A stretch of 64,000 nt of DNA from Chimonanthus salicifolius (lineage: Eukaryota > Streptophyta > Magnoliopsida > Laurales > Calycanthaceae), in NCBI GenBank assembly GCA_013350335.1, contig CM023539.1, forward strand, positions 33,218,631-33,282,630, read 5' to 3'. Positions 11,044 through 23,016 of this stretch are shown here, in pieces. The position numbers and the translations under genes are program-made. Numbering within the stretch: position 1 is the first letter of the stretch; each line of letters opens with the position of its first letter. The notes under the pieces are model-generated. The model was not told the DNA's origin and did not search any database. It saw only the letters and a list, made by a program, of their open reading frames with translations.

Positions 11044-12588
11044 TCTCATGTATCAGTGGCATGTCTGATCAGGACCGAATGGGAGATGTTGAATACCATT
11101 CGTGAGTTCAATCTATACATCACAAACCATGGGAGTATGTACAATTTGATCATACGATCCAACATGGTTACAAAGATTGAACAGGAGCAGCGAGCAGATC
11201 CGGAAATGGCAGAGAAATGGGCCAAGATGTCTATTGGCGAGGTTGTGCCGGATTGGGAATTACGACCAGGACAGGGACTTATGTTCCGGGGTAGAATTTA
11301 TCTGCCAAGAAGCTGCAGAAAAGAATTACTAATAGAGGCACATCAGAGCAAGCTCTCCATTCATCCGGGTAGCACAAAAATGTATCATGACTTAAAAAGA
11401 CATTATTGGTGGCATGGACTCAAGAAGGATATTGCAGAGTATGTGGCTCATTGTTTAACTTGTCAGCAAGTTAAGACGGAATGCCAGAAGCCACCAGGGT
11501 TACTCAAACCCTTATCTGTGCCAGAATGGAAATGGGAGCACATTTCCATGGATTTTGTGACGAGATTGCCGAGGTCCTCGAAGGGCAATGACGCTATATG
11601 GGCCGTGGTAGACCGACTGACCAAATCCGCACATTTTATTCCTATCAAGATGTCGGATTCATCTGAGACATTGGGTCGGCGGTATATCAAGGACATCATC
11701 AGATTACATGGTATTCCTCGGACATTCGTATCTGATAGAGATGGCCGATTCACCACCAGGTTATGGTAGAGTATGCAGTCAGCCATGGGAACAAATTTAC
11801 TGACTAGCACAGCTTTCCATCCACAGACTGATGGACAGTCGGAAAGGACAATACAAACACTGGAGGACATGTTGAGGGCGTGCATGCTAGACTTCAAAGG
11901 TGGATGGGAGGATCATTTGCCATTGGTGGAGTTTTCTTATAACAATAGCTACCAAGCAAGCCTTCAGATGGCACCATTCGAAGCTTTGTATGGTAGACCA
12001 TGCAGGTCACCAGTGTGCTGGACCGAGGTCGGCGAACCTGCGTTGATAGGACCCGAGTTGGTTGCCGAAACTACTGCACAGATCCAGTTGATACGTCGAC
12101 ATTTGTTGACCGCATAGAGTTGGCAAAAGAGCTATGCTGACAAGAGGAGGAGGATTCTCGAATTTGAAGTGGGAGACATTGTATTCTTGAAGGTCTCGCC
12201 ACGAAAAGGGCACATGAGATTTGGGAAGGAAGGAAAATTATCGCCAAGATATGTGGGACTGTTTTCAATTATAAGAAGGATGGGAGATGTAGCCTATCAG
12301 TTGGCACTTCCTTCGCAGTTGGTGTCTCTACATGATGTATTCCATGTGTCGATGCTGAGGAAGTACAACCCTGATCCGTCTCATGTCTTGAATGTGCAAG
12401 ACATAGATGTGCAAAGCGACGCCACTTACATCGAGAAGCCGGTCCGAATAATAGAGAATGAATAAAGGGTGTTGTGTAACCGAGCGATTCAGTTCGTCAA
12501 GGTGGTATGGGATCGACATGGTGTTGAGGAAGCCACTTGGGAACTTGAATCAGAGATGAGAATATCTCACCCTGAATTGTTTGTATGA
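11044..12588 (+). pseudogene. Element B integrase with chromodomain-like C-terminus, broken
   Basis: Integrase part of pol. The zinc-binding domain has [12 protein letters not shown] and HCLTCQQVK (about 11335-11475). The catalytic core has [23 protein letters not shown] and [14 protein letters not shown]. Three in-frame stops, TAG 11767-11769, TAG 12115-12117 and TAA 12463-12465, interrupt an otherwise continuous frame. After the first comes AFHPQTDGQSERTIQTLE (core Glu region), then the GPF/DNA-binding part (GDIVFLKVSPRKG, LSPRYVGLFSI, HDVFHVSMLRKY). The end, VVWDRHGVEEATWELESEM, is typical of Tekay-like chromoviruses and reaches its stop at 12586-12588. Confidence 0.95.
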
Positions 12589-12620
12589 TTTATTTTGAAA
12601 TCCTACTTCGTTCGATTTTC

Positions 12621-12650
12621 GGGACGAAAATTATAAAAAGAGTATTGTAT
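12621..12650 (+). promoter_or_regulatory. Polypurine tract region of element B
   Basis: GGGACGAAAATTATAAAAAG followed by AGTATTGTAT lies directly before the 3' LTR. It is a weak, AT-interrupted tract, but its place is the one used to prime plus-strand synthesis in Ty3 elements. Confidence 0.65.
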
Positions 12651-15600
12651 TGTAACACCCTGGAATTTCAAAGACAACAATTTATATGAATTTATTCATA
12701 TTTACGGAATTGCCATTGTGATGTATGTGATTTGAATTTAAATGGGTCAATGGTTCAATCAAGACCCAAAGGATGGTAGTTTTATTTACAAAACAAATAA
12801 ATGGATAAGATGAACTTAAACGGGTCAAGAATCATAATTGGGTCAAATTTCGTTAAATGGGTCAAAATGGCCAAATTGGACCCAATGGGGCGGGTTTGAC
12901 TTTGTTGATCACTAAGTAAGTCCAAGATTGATTAAATTGGGACTGTTTGGATTTTGAAAATGGAATTAATAGTTGAGTTAAATAAGTGGGCTGATTTAGA
13001 ATAATTATATTGAGTGAGTTGATTAAAATAAATTTAAGTAAGTGAGTTGTTAAATAAGTTTTAATTAAGTGGTGTGTGAAGTGAAAGAGTTGATGATTCA
13101 AACTCACCTCACTCCACACGTTGAAGGGCAGCTAGAGGGGGTGGGGGAGTTTCATCTCAAAGATGAAACCCCCACTCATAGTCTTTAATGAGAAGTTATT
13201 CAAATTCAAATCATGGGACGTTGGTTGCATGAGACATTGCATGCATGTAACGTCTACTAGGGAGTTAAGTTGGTGAGAGTTATTTTTCAAGGGTTAATCC
13301 ATATGCACGTTGGATAATATGTAGGCTTTATTCCATGCATGAAACCCCCCACATGGGGTATTGGTGAGAATCAAGGGAGGTGGAGTTACATAAGGGTTAT
13401 GGCATTTCAAATTCAAAAAATATAGGCTACAACGTTGGGGCTCATGGGTGTTTCACATTTTCGGATGAAACTTCTAGATGGGAAATGAATGGGATTTGAG
13501 GAGGTTACTCAAAGACTTTGCATGGGAGATGTTGGTTGCTTGGGGTGTTTCATTTCATAGATGAAACCCCCAAGTAACATAAAGAACTTTGATTAAAGGT
13601 GAGGTGAGTTACACAAGGTTAACCTTGGGTTGGTTTTGGTTAAACAAAGGGCTCTCATTTTACTCTCTCTATCTCTCTCTTTCTTGGACTGTTATCATCT
13701 CTCTAAGATCAAGAACAGTAGCTGGTTATTGATATGAAATCAGTCCTTGATTGATTTATTTCACCACGACAAAAGCATACATTGAGCAAAGGGTTGGCAT
13801 CAAGGTTCCCCATCCAAAGCCAATATTCTATCTCTTTCTCTAATCCATACCTAAGCCGAATCATTTCAAGGACAGCAACAAAATAAGTCTCAGCCCAAAG
13901 AACAGTAAGAAAGAAGGAGGGGACAAGGAAATAAAGGGTCAAGAAAGGAGTCAAAAGAACCGAAGGAGACGCGGTATTCGTAAGTGCATTTTGAACCCTT
14001 GTTTAATAGATTGGTTAAGAAAATGAGATCTGGCCATTTAATGGCCAGATCCATCAATGGTTTAAATATAGGAATGTGATGTTTAAAAGTGGTAAAATAT
14101 GGACCATAGGGTTCGGCCCTTGGGATGGGCGAACCCCATGAGAAAATTTGGTGAATTCTATGGTGTTTGAAAGACAAAAATCCATATTTTGAAGTGGGGC
14201 TTTTAAAATATTTTTATATGGAATTAGTCTTACTGTTTTGGAGTAGATATGACATGGCTGAACCATGTTTATGTAATGTTAATTTGCTGATTAATATCAT
14301 AGATAAATATTGGTAGGTTTTCATTAAGAGAACCATAGGGTTCGGCCATGTGTATGGCCGAACCCCATGGACTGTTTTGTGGGATATTTGGATTATGATA
14401 ATGAATGTTTTATGCTTATGATTTTCAGAATTACATATGTCAATTATGGACTTAGTATTAAGGTGATTAAACATGAAAGATGATGGAACATGGGGTTAAA
14501 ATCTATAGGGTGAGGTTCGGCCATGTTGTGTGGCCGAACCCCACCAATTGTCATTTGATGATTTGTTCATGATGAATTTGGGCAAATAAGATATATGAAT
14601 AAAGGGTTTAAATGACCAAAGTAAATAGTGAGGTTCGGCCATGTTGTATGGCCGAACCCCACTAAGGTGGTTTGGTGATGAATTTTATTTTCTAAGGAAA
14701 AATTAAGCAAAGGGTAGTATAGTGGCGTTATTGTAAATATGGATGAAAAGATGAAATGATCAAAAGAATGGATATATGAGCCAAAACCCAAGGTGGTAAG
14801 GTTCGGCCATGAAGTATGGCCGAACCCTACCAAGGTTTATTTGAAGGATTTGGTTGTTTGAATGTTTATGGAGTAAAATAAAAAGAGACCAAAGTTTTAA
14901 ATGGGTGAGGTTCGGCCATGGGGGTATGGCCGAACCCCACAAAGTGGATTTTTGGAATTTAGATCAAATTAGAATCATATGGTCAAATGATTAACTTGCT
15001 GCTATGTACATAGGGTATTTGGATTTCTAGAACGGTGTACAAGCCGTGATCGGAAGACGGCTCAAAGGAAGGGTCAAACAAAGTAATCTAGTGTAGGTTT
15101 CCTACCTTTATTGTAACCACACTCCTATTTACTGTTTTAAGTTGATTTTGATAAGTTTTGGTGAATGTAAAATTATATTTCTAAATGCAATGTTTGCATA
15201 GACATCTCATGCATCGCATGGGATAATGGTGTTGTAACCGGAGGCCACACTCCGTCAGGGCGTCCAAAAGACCACTGTGGGGTACCCTGATGTTGAGAAT
15301 CCCATCAGGAGGAATCCGGAAGCCACACTCCGTCGGGGCGTCCGAAAGACCACTATGGGTTACCTTGACGATGAGAATCCCGTCAAGTGATGACTACGTT
15401 GAATGGTGATGGGTGGGACACATTACATATTCATTTCATACATAGCATGTTTTTATGGAATTTTGTCACACTTGTATTATTATTATACTATTTGCATGTT
15501 TTCGACTAACCATGTGGTAGCCCTATTCGGAAACACTACTGAGCACATTGATCTAACATCCTATCTATATCCTTAGTGGATGATGCAGGAAAGTCAAAGA

Positions 15601-16111
15601 TTGAGGATCGAGAAGGGGACCAAGAAAGGAAACTTGGCAGTTTGAATGACTTGGAATGAACTTTGAATGAACTATTTATGGACTTGTTATTTGATTTATT
15701 CGGACAATGTAATTTGGTAATTAGTAGTGTTGGCATGTAATAAGTAGTTAGGTAGATGCTATGGTTTGCTTTATTTTGGAAAGGTTGGAATGAATAGTAG
15801 ACTAAGGTTATTTGGTAATTTTGGAAAATAAATCTTGTACTTTGCTATCTTAAGTTAAAAATGGATTAGTCTTCGGATCTATTATAATCCCAGTTAGTTT
15901 AAGACTAAGTTATTTCCGCAAGTTGTATTTGTACCATGTGCGGATCAGTTTTATGGACTTAGTTCATACGCACATGGGTTTGGCCAGTTAAGGGTCGGAT
16001 TTAGAGATCCGAACTTAACTCCCGTCGTGACATTCCGCCCCGATCACTTGTTGATTATTATTATATTTAAAAAAAATCTGAAAATTAGAGTGAAAAGGGC
16101 AGGGTGTTACA
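12651..16111 (+). repeat. Element B 3' LTR (3461 bp)
   Basis: Begins TGTAACACCCTG and ends AGGGTGTTACA, then target copy CGTCC. It matches the 5' LTR along its whole length with scattered substitutions. The main length differences are two hairpin units present here and reduced or absent in the 5' LTR (near 14337-14368 and 14799-14830). Confidence 0.95.
14105..14941 (+). repeat. GGTTCGGCCAT/ATGGCCGAACC hairpin array in the 3' LTR of B
   Basis: Six units lie near 14107-14140, 14337-14368, 14513-14545, 14631-14663, 14797-14830 and 14907-14940. Arms are 10-12 bp and loops 3-7 bases. The unit near 14797 is flanked by the direct repeat CCAAGG. Confidence 0.88.
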
Positions 16112-16250
16112 CGTCCGAAAGGGTCAAGCTGGCCTCGGGCGCTTCTGGGCTTCGGATAAAGCTCGGAACGTCCGAGGGGTACTGCTCGGACCGTCCGAAG
16201 GTCTGTCCCTCGGACCTTCCGAAGATCGACTCTTGGACCGTCCGAGAGTC
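16112..16250. repeat. TCGGA/TCCGA palindrome array in LTR A (right part)
   Basis: Continuation of the array broken by element B. Units such as CTCGGAACGTCCGAG, CTCGGACCGTCCGAAG and CTCGGACCTTCCGAAG lie close together, some only 5-15 bp apart. Confidence 0.85.
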
Positions 16251-17547
16251 GTCTTCCTCCACGGTGTGCACCAGCAGACAGTGACAACAGTCACTGTATG
16301 AAATACGAATCCAGAAATAGAGGGTTTCCAGATTCGATTTTCGCACCTAGCTGGTCCGATGGACTCCCCTGGGAGTCCTCTTTCCATAGGGAAGGGTTTG
16401 GAGTTTTGAAGCTTACTGGGCCATTTGATTTTAACATCAATTCCTCATGGGTACAAGGGACCCATGGTTTTCCTTAGATTTCAAACTGGTTTTTCTCACT
16501 CAAAACAGGGCCAAATTCAGATTTTCTTGATTCAAAACTGACTGAAATTTGAAAAGGAATGCATTGGATACCTTCACTTGGGTTCTTGGGCTGAGAAATC
16601 TGGTTTTGAAAAATCTTCCTTTAAACTTATGGTTGGCAAAACTGGGAAAAAAACAAGAAACAAAGAGGGTCGGGTGGTCTGGGTTTTAGCTGCGACTGAG
16701 ACAGAGGGGAAGCAAAGATTTGTTGGGAGTTAATCAAGTAGCAAGAAGGGTCAATTTATAGAAAATTGGCCAGAAGGTACGGTCGGGTGGCCACTGCATG
16801 CATCTGCATACAGGCACCGCTGACGTTCCAAACAGTAACCGGTAGATTACTGTTTGGTTGCAGATCAGCCCTCCAACAGTTTACAAATTGCAGATAAGTC
16901 CCTGGTTTTAATAAACGCCGATTTTAGACTGAAAGTATGATTTTAAAAACTCAAAAACTTAATCCAACCTTACAGATAGGTTGGGTTTTGAAAACCTTAA
17001 TCACTATAAAAATTTTGGAATTTAAATCTCAATAAAAATCCTTAATTTAAATAAAAACCATAATTTAACACTATTTACTTAAATAAACAATTGTTAAATA
17101 AAACAATTTAGAAATCTTATTTTGGGGTGCCAAAGAATAACTAGACCATACTTAAAATGGTCTAACATAAAATACTAGTTTCCGAAATTATCTCATTTTC
17201 AAAATCACTTAAAATAATTATTTCTCCCTTTCGGGGTTTTGACGGGAGGATTATATATACTATTTTCTGAAAATAAATTCATTTAAAATCAGAAATACAA
17301 ATCCTTTATTAAGGAGAACATTATCAACCAATAATATTCACATAACAACCTAATTCATAAAATAAACACAATGAGAGGTAAAATACCAAAATGCCCCTCC
17401 AGCTGGGCGAGCTGGATCACTGAGCTTACGAGCTTGGATTGGGCCACGCTTGGGCTTTCCTCAAAGCCCTAACCGAAATCTTCGAGATTAACCGGTTAAA
17501 CAAGATTATTAAGCTAAACAACGCCTAATCTGGGGCTGGGTATTACA
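16117..17547 (-). repeat. Element A 5' LTR, U3 part
   Basis: Remainder of LTR A after element B. On the minus strand it starts TGTAATACCCAGCCCC at 17547. A TATA-like CTATAAATT on the minus strand sits at about 16753-16763. Transcription would therefore run left, and the palindrome array would be downstream of it. No gene is seen. Confidence 0.8.
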
Positions 17548-17703
17548 CAGAGTACGATCCTAATAACAATCATCTCTAACCTTTTCCGAGCCCTAAAATC
17601 GGTCACAGATTTTTCAATGTAGGCTCAAACTCTACAACCGGAGTTGGATATAGTTAATATGGCTAACAACAAAATAGGCTAAATTTTCTTTCAAGGTTCA
17701 AAA
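17548..17703. other. Short unassigned stretch between LTR A and solo LTR C
   Basis: 156 bp with no coding or repeat signal that I can name. The last five bases, CAAAA, are the left target copy of solo LTR C. Confidence 0.5.
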
Positions 17704-17729
17704 TGTAATAGCCCGAATTTTTAAATCAT

Positions 17730-17761
<32 letters not shown>

Positions 17762-18892
17762 TTATTTATTTAATAATGGAGAAATGGGAATTTTGATGTC
17801 ATGGATGTTAAATGGATCAAAATTTGGACAAAGGCCCAAGTATGGTCCTATGGACCATGGATTGGATGGGATCCATCTAAAGGGTCAATAATGGTCAAAG
17901 TGAGCCCGATAACCATGTGGGACCCAATAGATCAAAATTGATTCAAACTCTAAAGTAAATAGTAGAAAATAATTTAATTGGGCCATGGGCCCAATGGTGA
18001 CCCAATTAATTGGAATTAAACCCCCCTAAGGTAATGATGAGATGATTAAGCTAGCATAACCAAGCGGGGCCCACCTCCACCTCATCAAGTGAGGTGGCGG
18101 GTTGGCTAAGGAATTGGTGGGGGCCGGCCACCATGGTTGACTTGGTCAACCATGGGTGGATTCATGAAGGAATTGAAGGGAAATAAATAGAAATTAAATT
18201 ATAAAATTAAAGGGGCTAAGTTAAATAATAAATTAAATAATTAAGTGAGTCAAGAGGGGAGTGAGTCGCATAGGAATGGGGGTGAGTCAAGATGATTTCC
18301 ATCTCATTTGACTCACCAAAACCGTTGGAATGGGTGGTGGTTCCACCTCATCCCAACCACCCCCACTAAGGGAACAATGGCCCTAAGATTGGGGGCATGC
18401 AAGGCCATACTCCCCTCCATGATTGATTAGTTGATGGAGTCAAGACCAAAATTAGATGGGAGGTGGTTTTCCATCTTATTTCTTTGATCTCTCTCTCCCC
18501 ATCTCTCCATCTCTTCCAAAACCGTCCTCCTCTCCTTTCCCAAAGAAAACACCAAAGAGAAAAGAAGAGAAAAAGACCTAGAAGGAAAGAAGAGAACCCA
18601 AGCTTGAGATATTTTCTCTATCCCCTCCTTCTCTCTCTCTCTCTCTCCCTCAAAATCTAACCCTACCATTAGCCGAACCAAAACCTTGGTGACCCTTCCT
18701 TGATCAAGCTCACCATTGGCCGAGTATCAAGAAGAAAGAAGAAGGAGAAAGGCTAAGAAACAAGAGGAGCAAGAGACAATTGGGAGAACCACGGAGTAGT
18801 AAGTATCTCCAAACAAGATGTTACGTTTTCTTTAAGGAAACCATGAAGGAAAGGTGTACAAAATGTGCAAGGGAAAAGACGGACAAAATAGT

Positions 18893-19455
18893 CAGTCGAC
18901 TGAATCAAAGATTCAGTCGACTGAACTGATAATGGACGAATCAGAAACGAGTTTCTGGGAGTTTCAGCCGACTGAATAAGGGATTCAGTCAACTGAACTA
19001 ATGATGGCTGATAATAGAAAGAGTTTCTGGGAGCTTCAGCCGACTGAATCTGATGATTCAATCGACTGAACACAAACGTCTCGGACAAGAAAAGGGTTCT
19101 GGAAGTTTCAGCCGACTGAATATACGATTCAGTCGACTAAATGGATGCTTGTTGAACACGTAAATGGTTGGTTGGTAGTTCAGCCGACTGAATCTATGAT
19201 TCAGTCGACTGAAAATAAACTAGCAGAACAAACAGATAATCTGATACCAAGTCAGCCGACTGAATCTGTGATTCAGTCGACTGAAATGGGTACGAACCAT
19301 GTTTCAGCCGACTGAATGTGTATTTCAGTCGACTGAAACTGAACTAGCGAGACAAACAAACAATCTGATTCAAAGTCAGCCGACTGAATCTGTGATTCAG
19401 TTGACTGAACTCCTGATTCAGTCGACTGAACTCCTAATTCAGTCGACTGAATTGA
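18893..19455. repeat. TTCAGTCGACTGAA palindrome array in solo LTR C
   Basis: About eight pairs occur, each reading TTCAGYCGACTGAAT, a few bases, then ATTCAGTCGACTGAA. Each half is a 14-bp palindrome, and the pair also folds into a larger hairpin with arms of about 15 bp. Spacer length varies around 60-80 bp. Variants such as CAACTGAA and CAGTTGACTG are C-to-T changes at the central CpG. Confidence 0.9.
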
Positions 19456-20136
19456 GATGTACAGTTTGGAGTATTTTCAGAGGTCACTGTTAATCCGGTA
19501 GTAAAAATGGGGGTTATGTTTAAATTAAAGGGAAGAATTTTAACGATCCTACGACATGATTGGTGAGTCATTAATGGACCTAAGTGTATAGATCAGTTAT
19601 GGATTGAATTAAGTATGTATTTTAATCAATGGAAAAAGAGGCTAAGTTAAGGGCTGATTTATGATAATCTTGTAACATGGTTAAAGAGCATTAATGAACC
19701 TAGGTTTATGATCAGTTAGAGACTTAATCATGGATAAGATATAGACTAACTTGGAAAAATGTATAATAAGGTATCGAGACATCGCAAACGGTAGCGATCG
19801 GTGACCGGAATTATCGGACGAAAACGAAAAGGGACGTTATCGGTATTCGGTAGGATTCCTACCTTTTTGTAAGCCATGGATTATGTTTATGTGATGGTTT
19901 TCGTATTTTATTCTGGTAATTATATGGTTTGTTTTATGGATTATATTTTAATGCGATGGATTATATTTTAAAGGCTATGGTTTATATATTAAATGCTATA
20001 GATTATATTTACATGCTATGGCTTACATTTCCAATGCTATGGATTATATGTAATAAAAATATGAAATATATATATATATATATACTACATAGCATAATGC
20101 ACCTACATCTCATGCATGGCATGGGCGAGAAAATAA

Positions 20137-20335
20137 AGGAACCGGAGTCCATGCTCCGTCGGGGCAACCGAGAACAGACATGGGGATAGCTTATTGTGCT
20201 ATGCCGGAGTCCATACTCCGTCGGGGCGACCGAGAACAGACATGGGGATAGCTTGTTGTGCTATAACCGGAGTCCATGCTCCGTCGGGGCGACCGAGAAG
20301 CAAACATGGGGACACCTTGACGAGGATTTACCGTC
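20137..20335 (+). repeat. Threefold direct repeat in solo LTR C
   Basis: Three copies of a roughly 65-70 bp unit, ACCGGAGTCCATGCTCCGTC then GGGGCGACCGAGAA and a variable tail. It is the counterpart of the CCGGAGGCCAC repeat in LTRs B and D. Confidence 0.85.
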
Positions 20336-21020
20336 AAGGGGGATATGACATTTATGATGATGTGGATGATAGGTGGGACACATGACATAGGCACCCACGG
20401 CATGGCATTCATCATATGTTTTTATTATATTGCTACCAGTATGCTTGTTATCACTAATCCATGTGCTAGCCCTACCCGGAGTCCTACTGGGCGTGTTATC
20501 TAACGCCCTATTTCTACCCTAACTGATGACGCAGGAGACGGAGGAAATGGTGGACGCGACTGGAGTCAAGCTTAGGAGCTTGGGAAAGCGGCTACGTTGT
20601 TTATCAAAGTTTTATTTTGGAAAAGTTGTAACTTAAGTAGCTTAGCTTGTCGAATTATAATAATTTTGGATTTCTTGCTGTGCTTTGGATTATAATCTGT
20701 ACGTTATCATTTTGAGACATAATTATGAACATGGGGGTATCTTAGTAGTTTAATGATGTATCGTCCCTTCTATCTAAAACTGGTAGGATAATATCTATTA
20801 TAATGTTCCGCATGTAATTATATTCCACGAGCTTACTTCCTACGCGTGAACCGTACTCGTGGACTTCGTTCCGCGCACGCTTGGGGTTGGCCAGTTAAGG
20901 GCCGAGCTTTAGAAGCTCGGACTTAACTCGCGTCATGACGTCCGCGCCCGTTGTCACCTTGATTTAATTAAAAAGAAAAAGTAGACTCTGATTTCGGTGA
21001 AAATGGGGCGGGCGTTACAC

Positions 21021-22705
21021 AAAAAGTGGGAACTAACATGATAAGATGACCAAATTAGGTAGGCTTCAAAGGCTCAAACAGTCAAAAAATAATGGCCTAT
21101 ATCACTTCCTAAGCTTTATAAGATTTTTTTCTTTGCTTCAAATAAATTCAGAAAAAAAATTGGTGCAATAATCCAATTTTGAATGTCATTCTCAGTATTT
21201 TAGCAAAACAAAGAATAATGAGATCTTCAACAAAAACATTGCGTATATCAACAAAAATAACGAATTACTGATAACCCTCAGAAAAAAAATCTAATGGCTC
21301 AGAAGCTCACTAGGTATAAGTCTCCACTGGTATTCTACCGGTGATCACTTAACTCATGAAAACTCTTTTTTTTTTTTTCAGGCTAACATTAATAATCTAA
21401 ATTGCTAATGTGAATGTAGGGCACTTAGTATGAAATCCATTCTTCAAGATGACTTCCTGTCGTCCATTACTCATTGTCATTATTCAATTTTCCTATTATC
21501 AACTTGCTATATTTTTTTCTTCTATGTAAATAAAGTTGTCTAGGTTTCTTAGAATATATGACTAATATTCGGGTCATGTGCAACCCTCCCTACGTACGCG
21601 TTGAGTAACTCTACAAAAAGTGGTCTTTTAAAGTGGAGTGAAAACCGATTCAGGATTTCTACTTCTTGAAGCAGATCTCTAACCATCACTCTAACCCCTT
21701 TAGATTTCAATAGAATATTTATATACTGTATTTTCTTTTTAATGTAAAATTCAAATGAACCCAAGAACCCATGTTGATTGTAAATAGATAACAATATCGT
21801 ATTTTTTACACTCAGGTATAATTATTATCATAAGAGTATAAATTTACATCAACTGGTGATTATAGTTCAAAAGTGAATGAATTGAATCACAAAGAATTTG
21901 ATTTAGATAAGGTAGATGAGTGTAAGAGAAAAAGGTTTTATAAATAAAATTTAAATAAAACAATTACATACAAAAAATCGAACGTTTACCTTGAGGAATT
22001 TAAAATTTATTTCAAGCTTTATTTATTATATCAATTAATGTCTAAATTATTAAGATAAGAACCATTATCATTCGTAAGGTTTTGTTGTTACAACTCAGAG
22101 GTTATATGGGTTCAAATTAACTAGATATCATATAATTAGCAGATTCATAAAGCATTTTGTAAAATTTAAATATAAAAATACAACTTCAAATTAAAAGAAT
22201 GTTAATTAGAACACAATTCACAATCAATCGTTGCTCGTTGGTAGACCAGCTACTATCAATTTAAACTTTAAAAGACTGTCTTTGTTAATTTATTATTAAT
22301 AATTAAAGATGATTCAATGAAGGTTCTTAAAGAAATCAGCTCATTAATTAACCTTCAAACACGTATTAGTGAAGTCAGTCAGTTACGGCAGAAAGAAACA
22401 AAGCAGCTGATATAACATATTCGTGAACGCGTCCGCCATCAGCAGATGGAAGAGGCATGCATGTATCCCATTGACACAGATCAGGTCTGAATAATCTTTG
22501 AAGTTTGAAGGACTAATAACTAAAATTTTTTTCGGGTGTCATTTTTTCCAAGAGCATTTTTTTTTCTTTTTATATGGAATTTAACGGAATACCGACTTTA
22601 CCTTTCTATTGTCCATACAAAATATTTAAACAAATAAACGTTTAAAATTGGCGAGCCACCCACGAGGAACCGGCCAACTGATTCTGACGTTTGTTTATGT
22701 AGAAA
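21021..22705. other. AT-rich stretch without recognisable genes
   Basis: Starts with the right CAAAA target copy of LTR C. Only short chance ORFs are seen on both strands, with no conserved motif, RNA gene or terminal repeat. Probably intergenic host DNA. Confidence 0.5.
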
Positions 22706-23016
22706 TTTCAACATTCAAGTACTTGTGGTGACTATTGATTGTGAAGCATTGGAAGCATGTTACAGTAAATCTAGAATTATAAATTGGTTTTAAAAAAGAA
22801 GTAACATGTTTATTACATACAGGCACTGACATAAATTGTATTAGTCAAGGGATTGTCCCGTTAAAATACTTTGATTCAACAACTCATTCAGTAAATGCTT
22901 CAAATGGTAAAGAAATTAATTTAGAATATAAATTACCTAATGTCACAATATGCAATGATGGAAAATGTATCAATAATATTCTGTTATTTTAAAAGTCTGG
23001 TATGTCTAAAGATTTA
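22706..23016 (+). pseudogene. Endogenous pararetrovirus protease remnant
   Basis: From about 22780 one frame reads GFKKEVTCLLHTGTDINCIS, then QGIVPLKYF and EINLEYKLPNVTI. This has the shape of a caulimovirid aspartic protease next to the RT of the same polyprotein. The catalytic D-T-G is H-T-G here, so the enzyme is dead. A stop lies near 22990, and the sequence ends at the TRIM array edge (23017). The RT of what I take to be the same copy resumes at 47624, with the N-terminal part of RT missing. The left limit of viral sequence is uncertain and set where coding likeness fades. Confidence 0.7.

Larger units (their letters stand above)
4345..16111 (+). mobile_element. Ty3/gypsy element B, full structure, inserted in LTR A
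   Basis: This complete LTR retrotransposon of 11.8 kb has a 5' LTR at 4345-7760, PBS at 7763-7774, gag-pol at 8165-12588, PPT at about 12621-12650 and a 3' LTR at 12651-16111. Both LTRs begin TGTAACACC and end GTGTTACA. The flanking 5-mers are TGTCC (4340-4344) and CGTCC (16112-16116), a target duplication with one mismatch. Domain order protease-RT-RNase H-integrase places it in Ty3/gypsy. The C-terminal motif EEATWELESEM suggests a Tekay/Del chromovirus. The coding region is dead, with a missing half-protease and several stops, yet the LTRs are still close to identical. Confidence 0.95.
17704..21020 (+). repeat. Solo LTR C (3317 bp), target duplication CAAAA
   Basis: Begins TGTAATAGCCCG and ends GGGCGTTACA, flanked by CAAAA at 17699-17703 and 21021-21025. 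There is no PBS, coding or second LTR, so it is a solo LTR left by recombination. In order it holds an (AT)n run at about 17727-17755, a CT-rich tract at about 18480-18660 that may mark the transcription start, a TTCAGTCGACTGAA array, a GGTAGGATTCCTACC hairpin (19849-19863), a threefold direct repeat at 20137-20335 and the end stem-loop (20882-20940). Confidence 0.93.
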
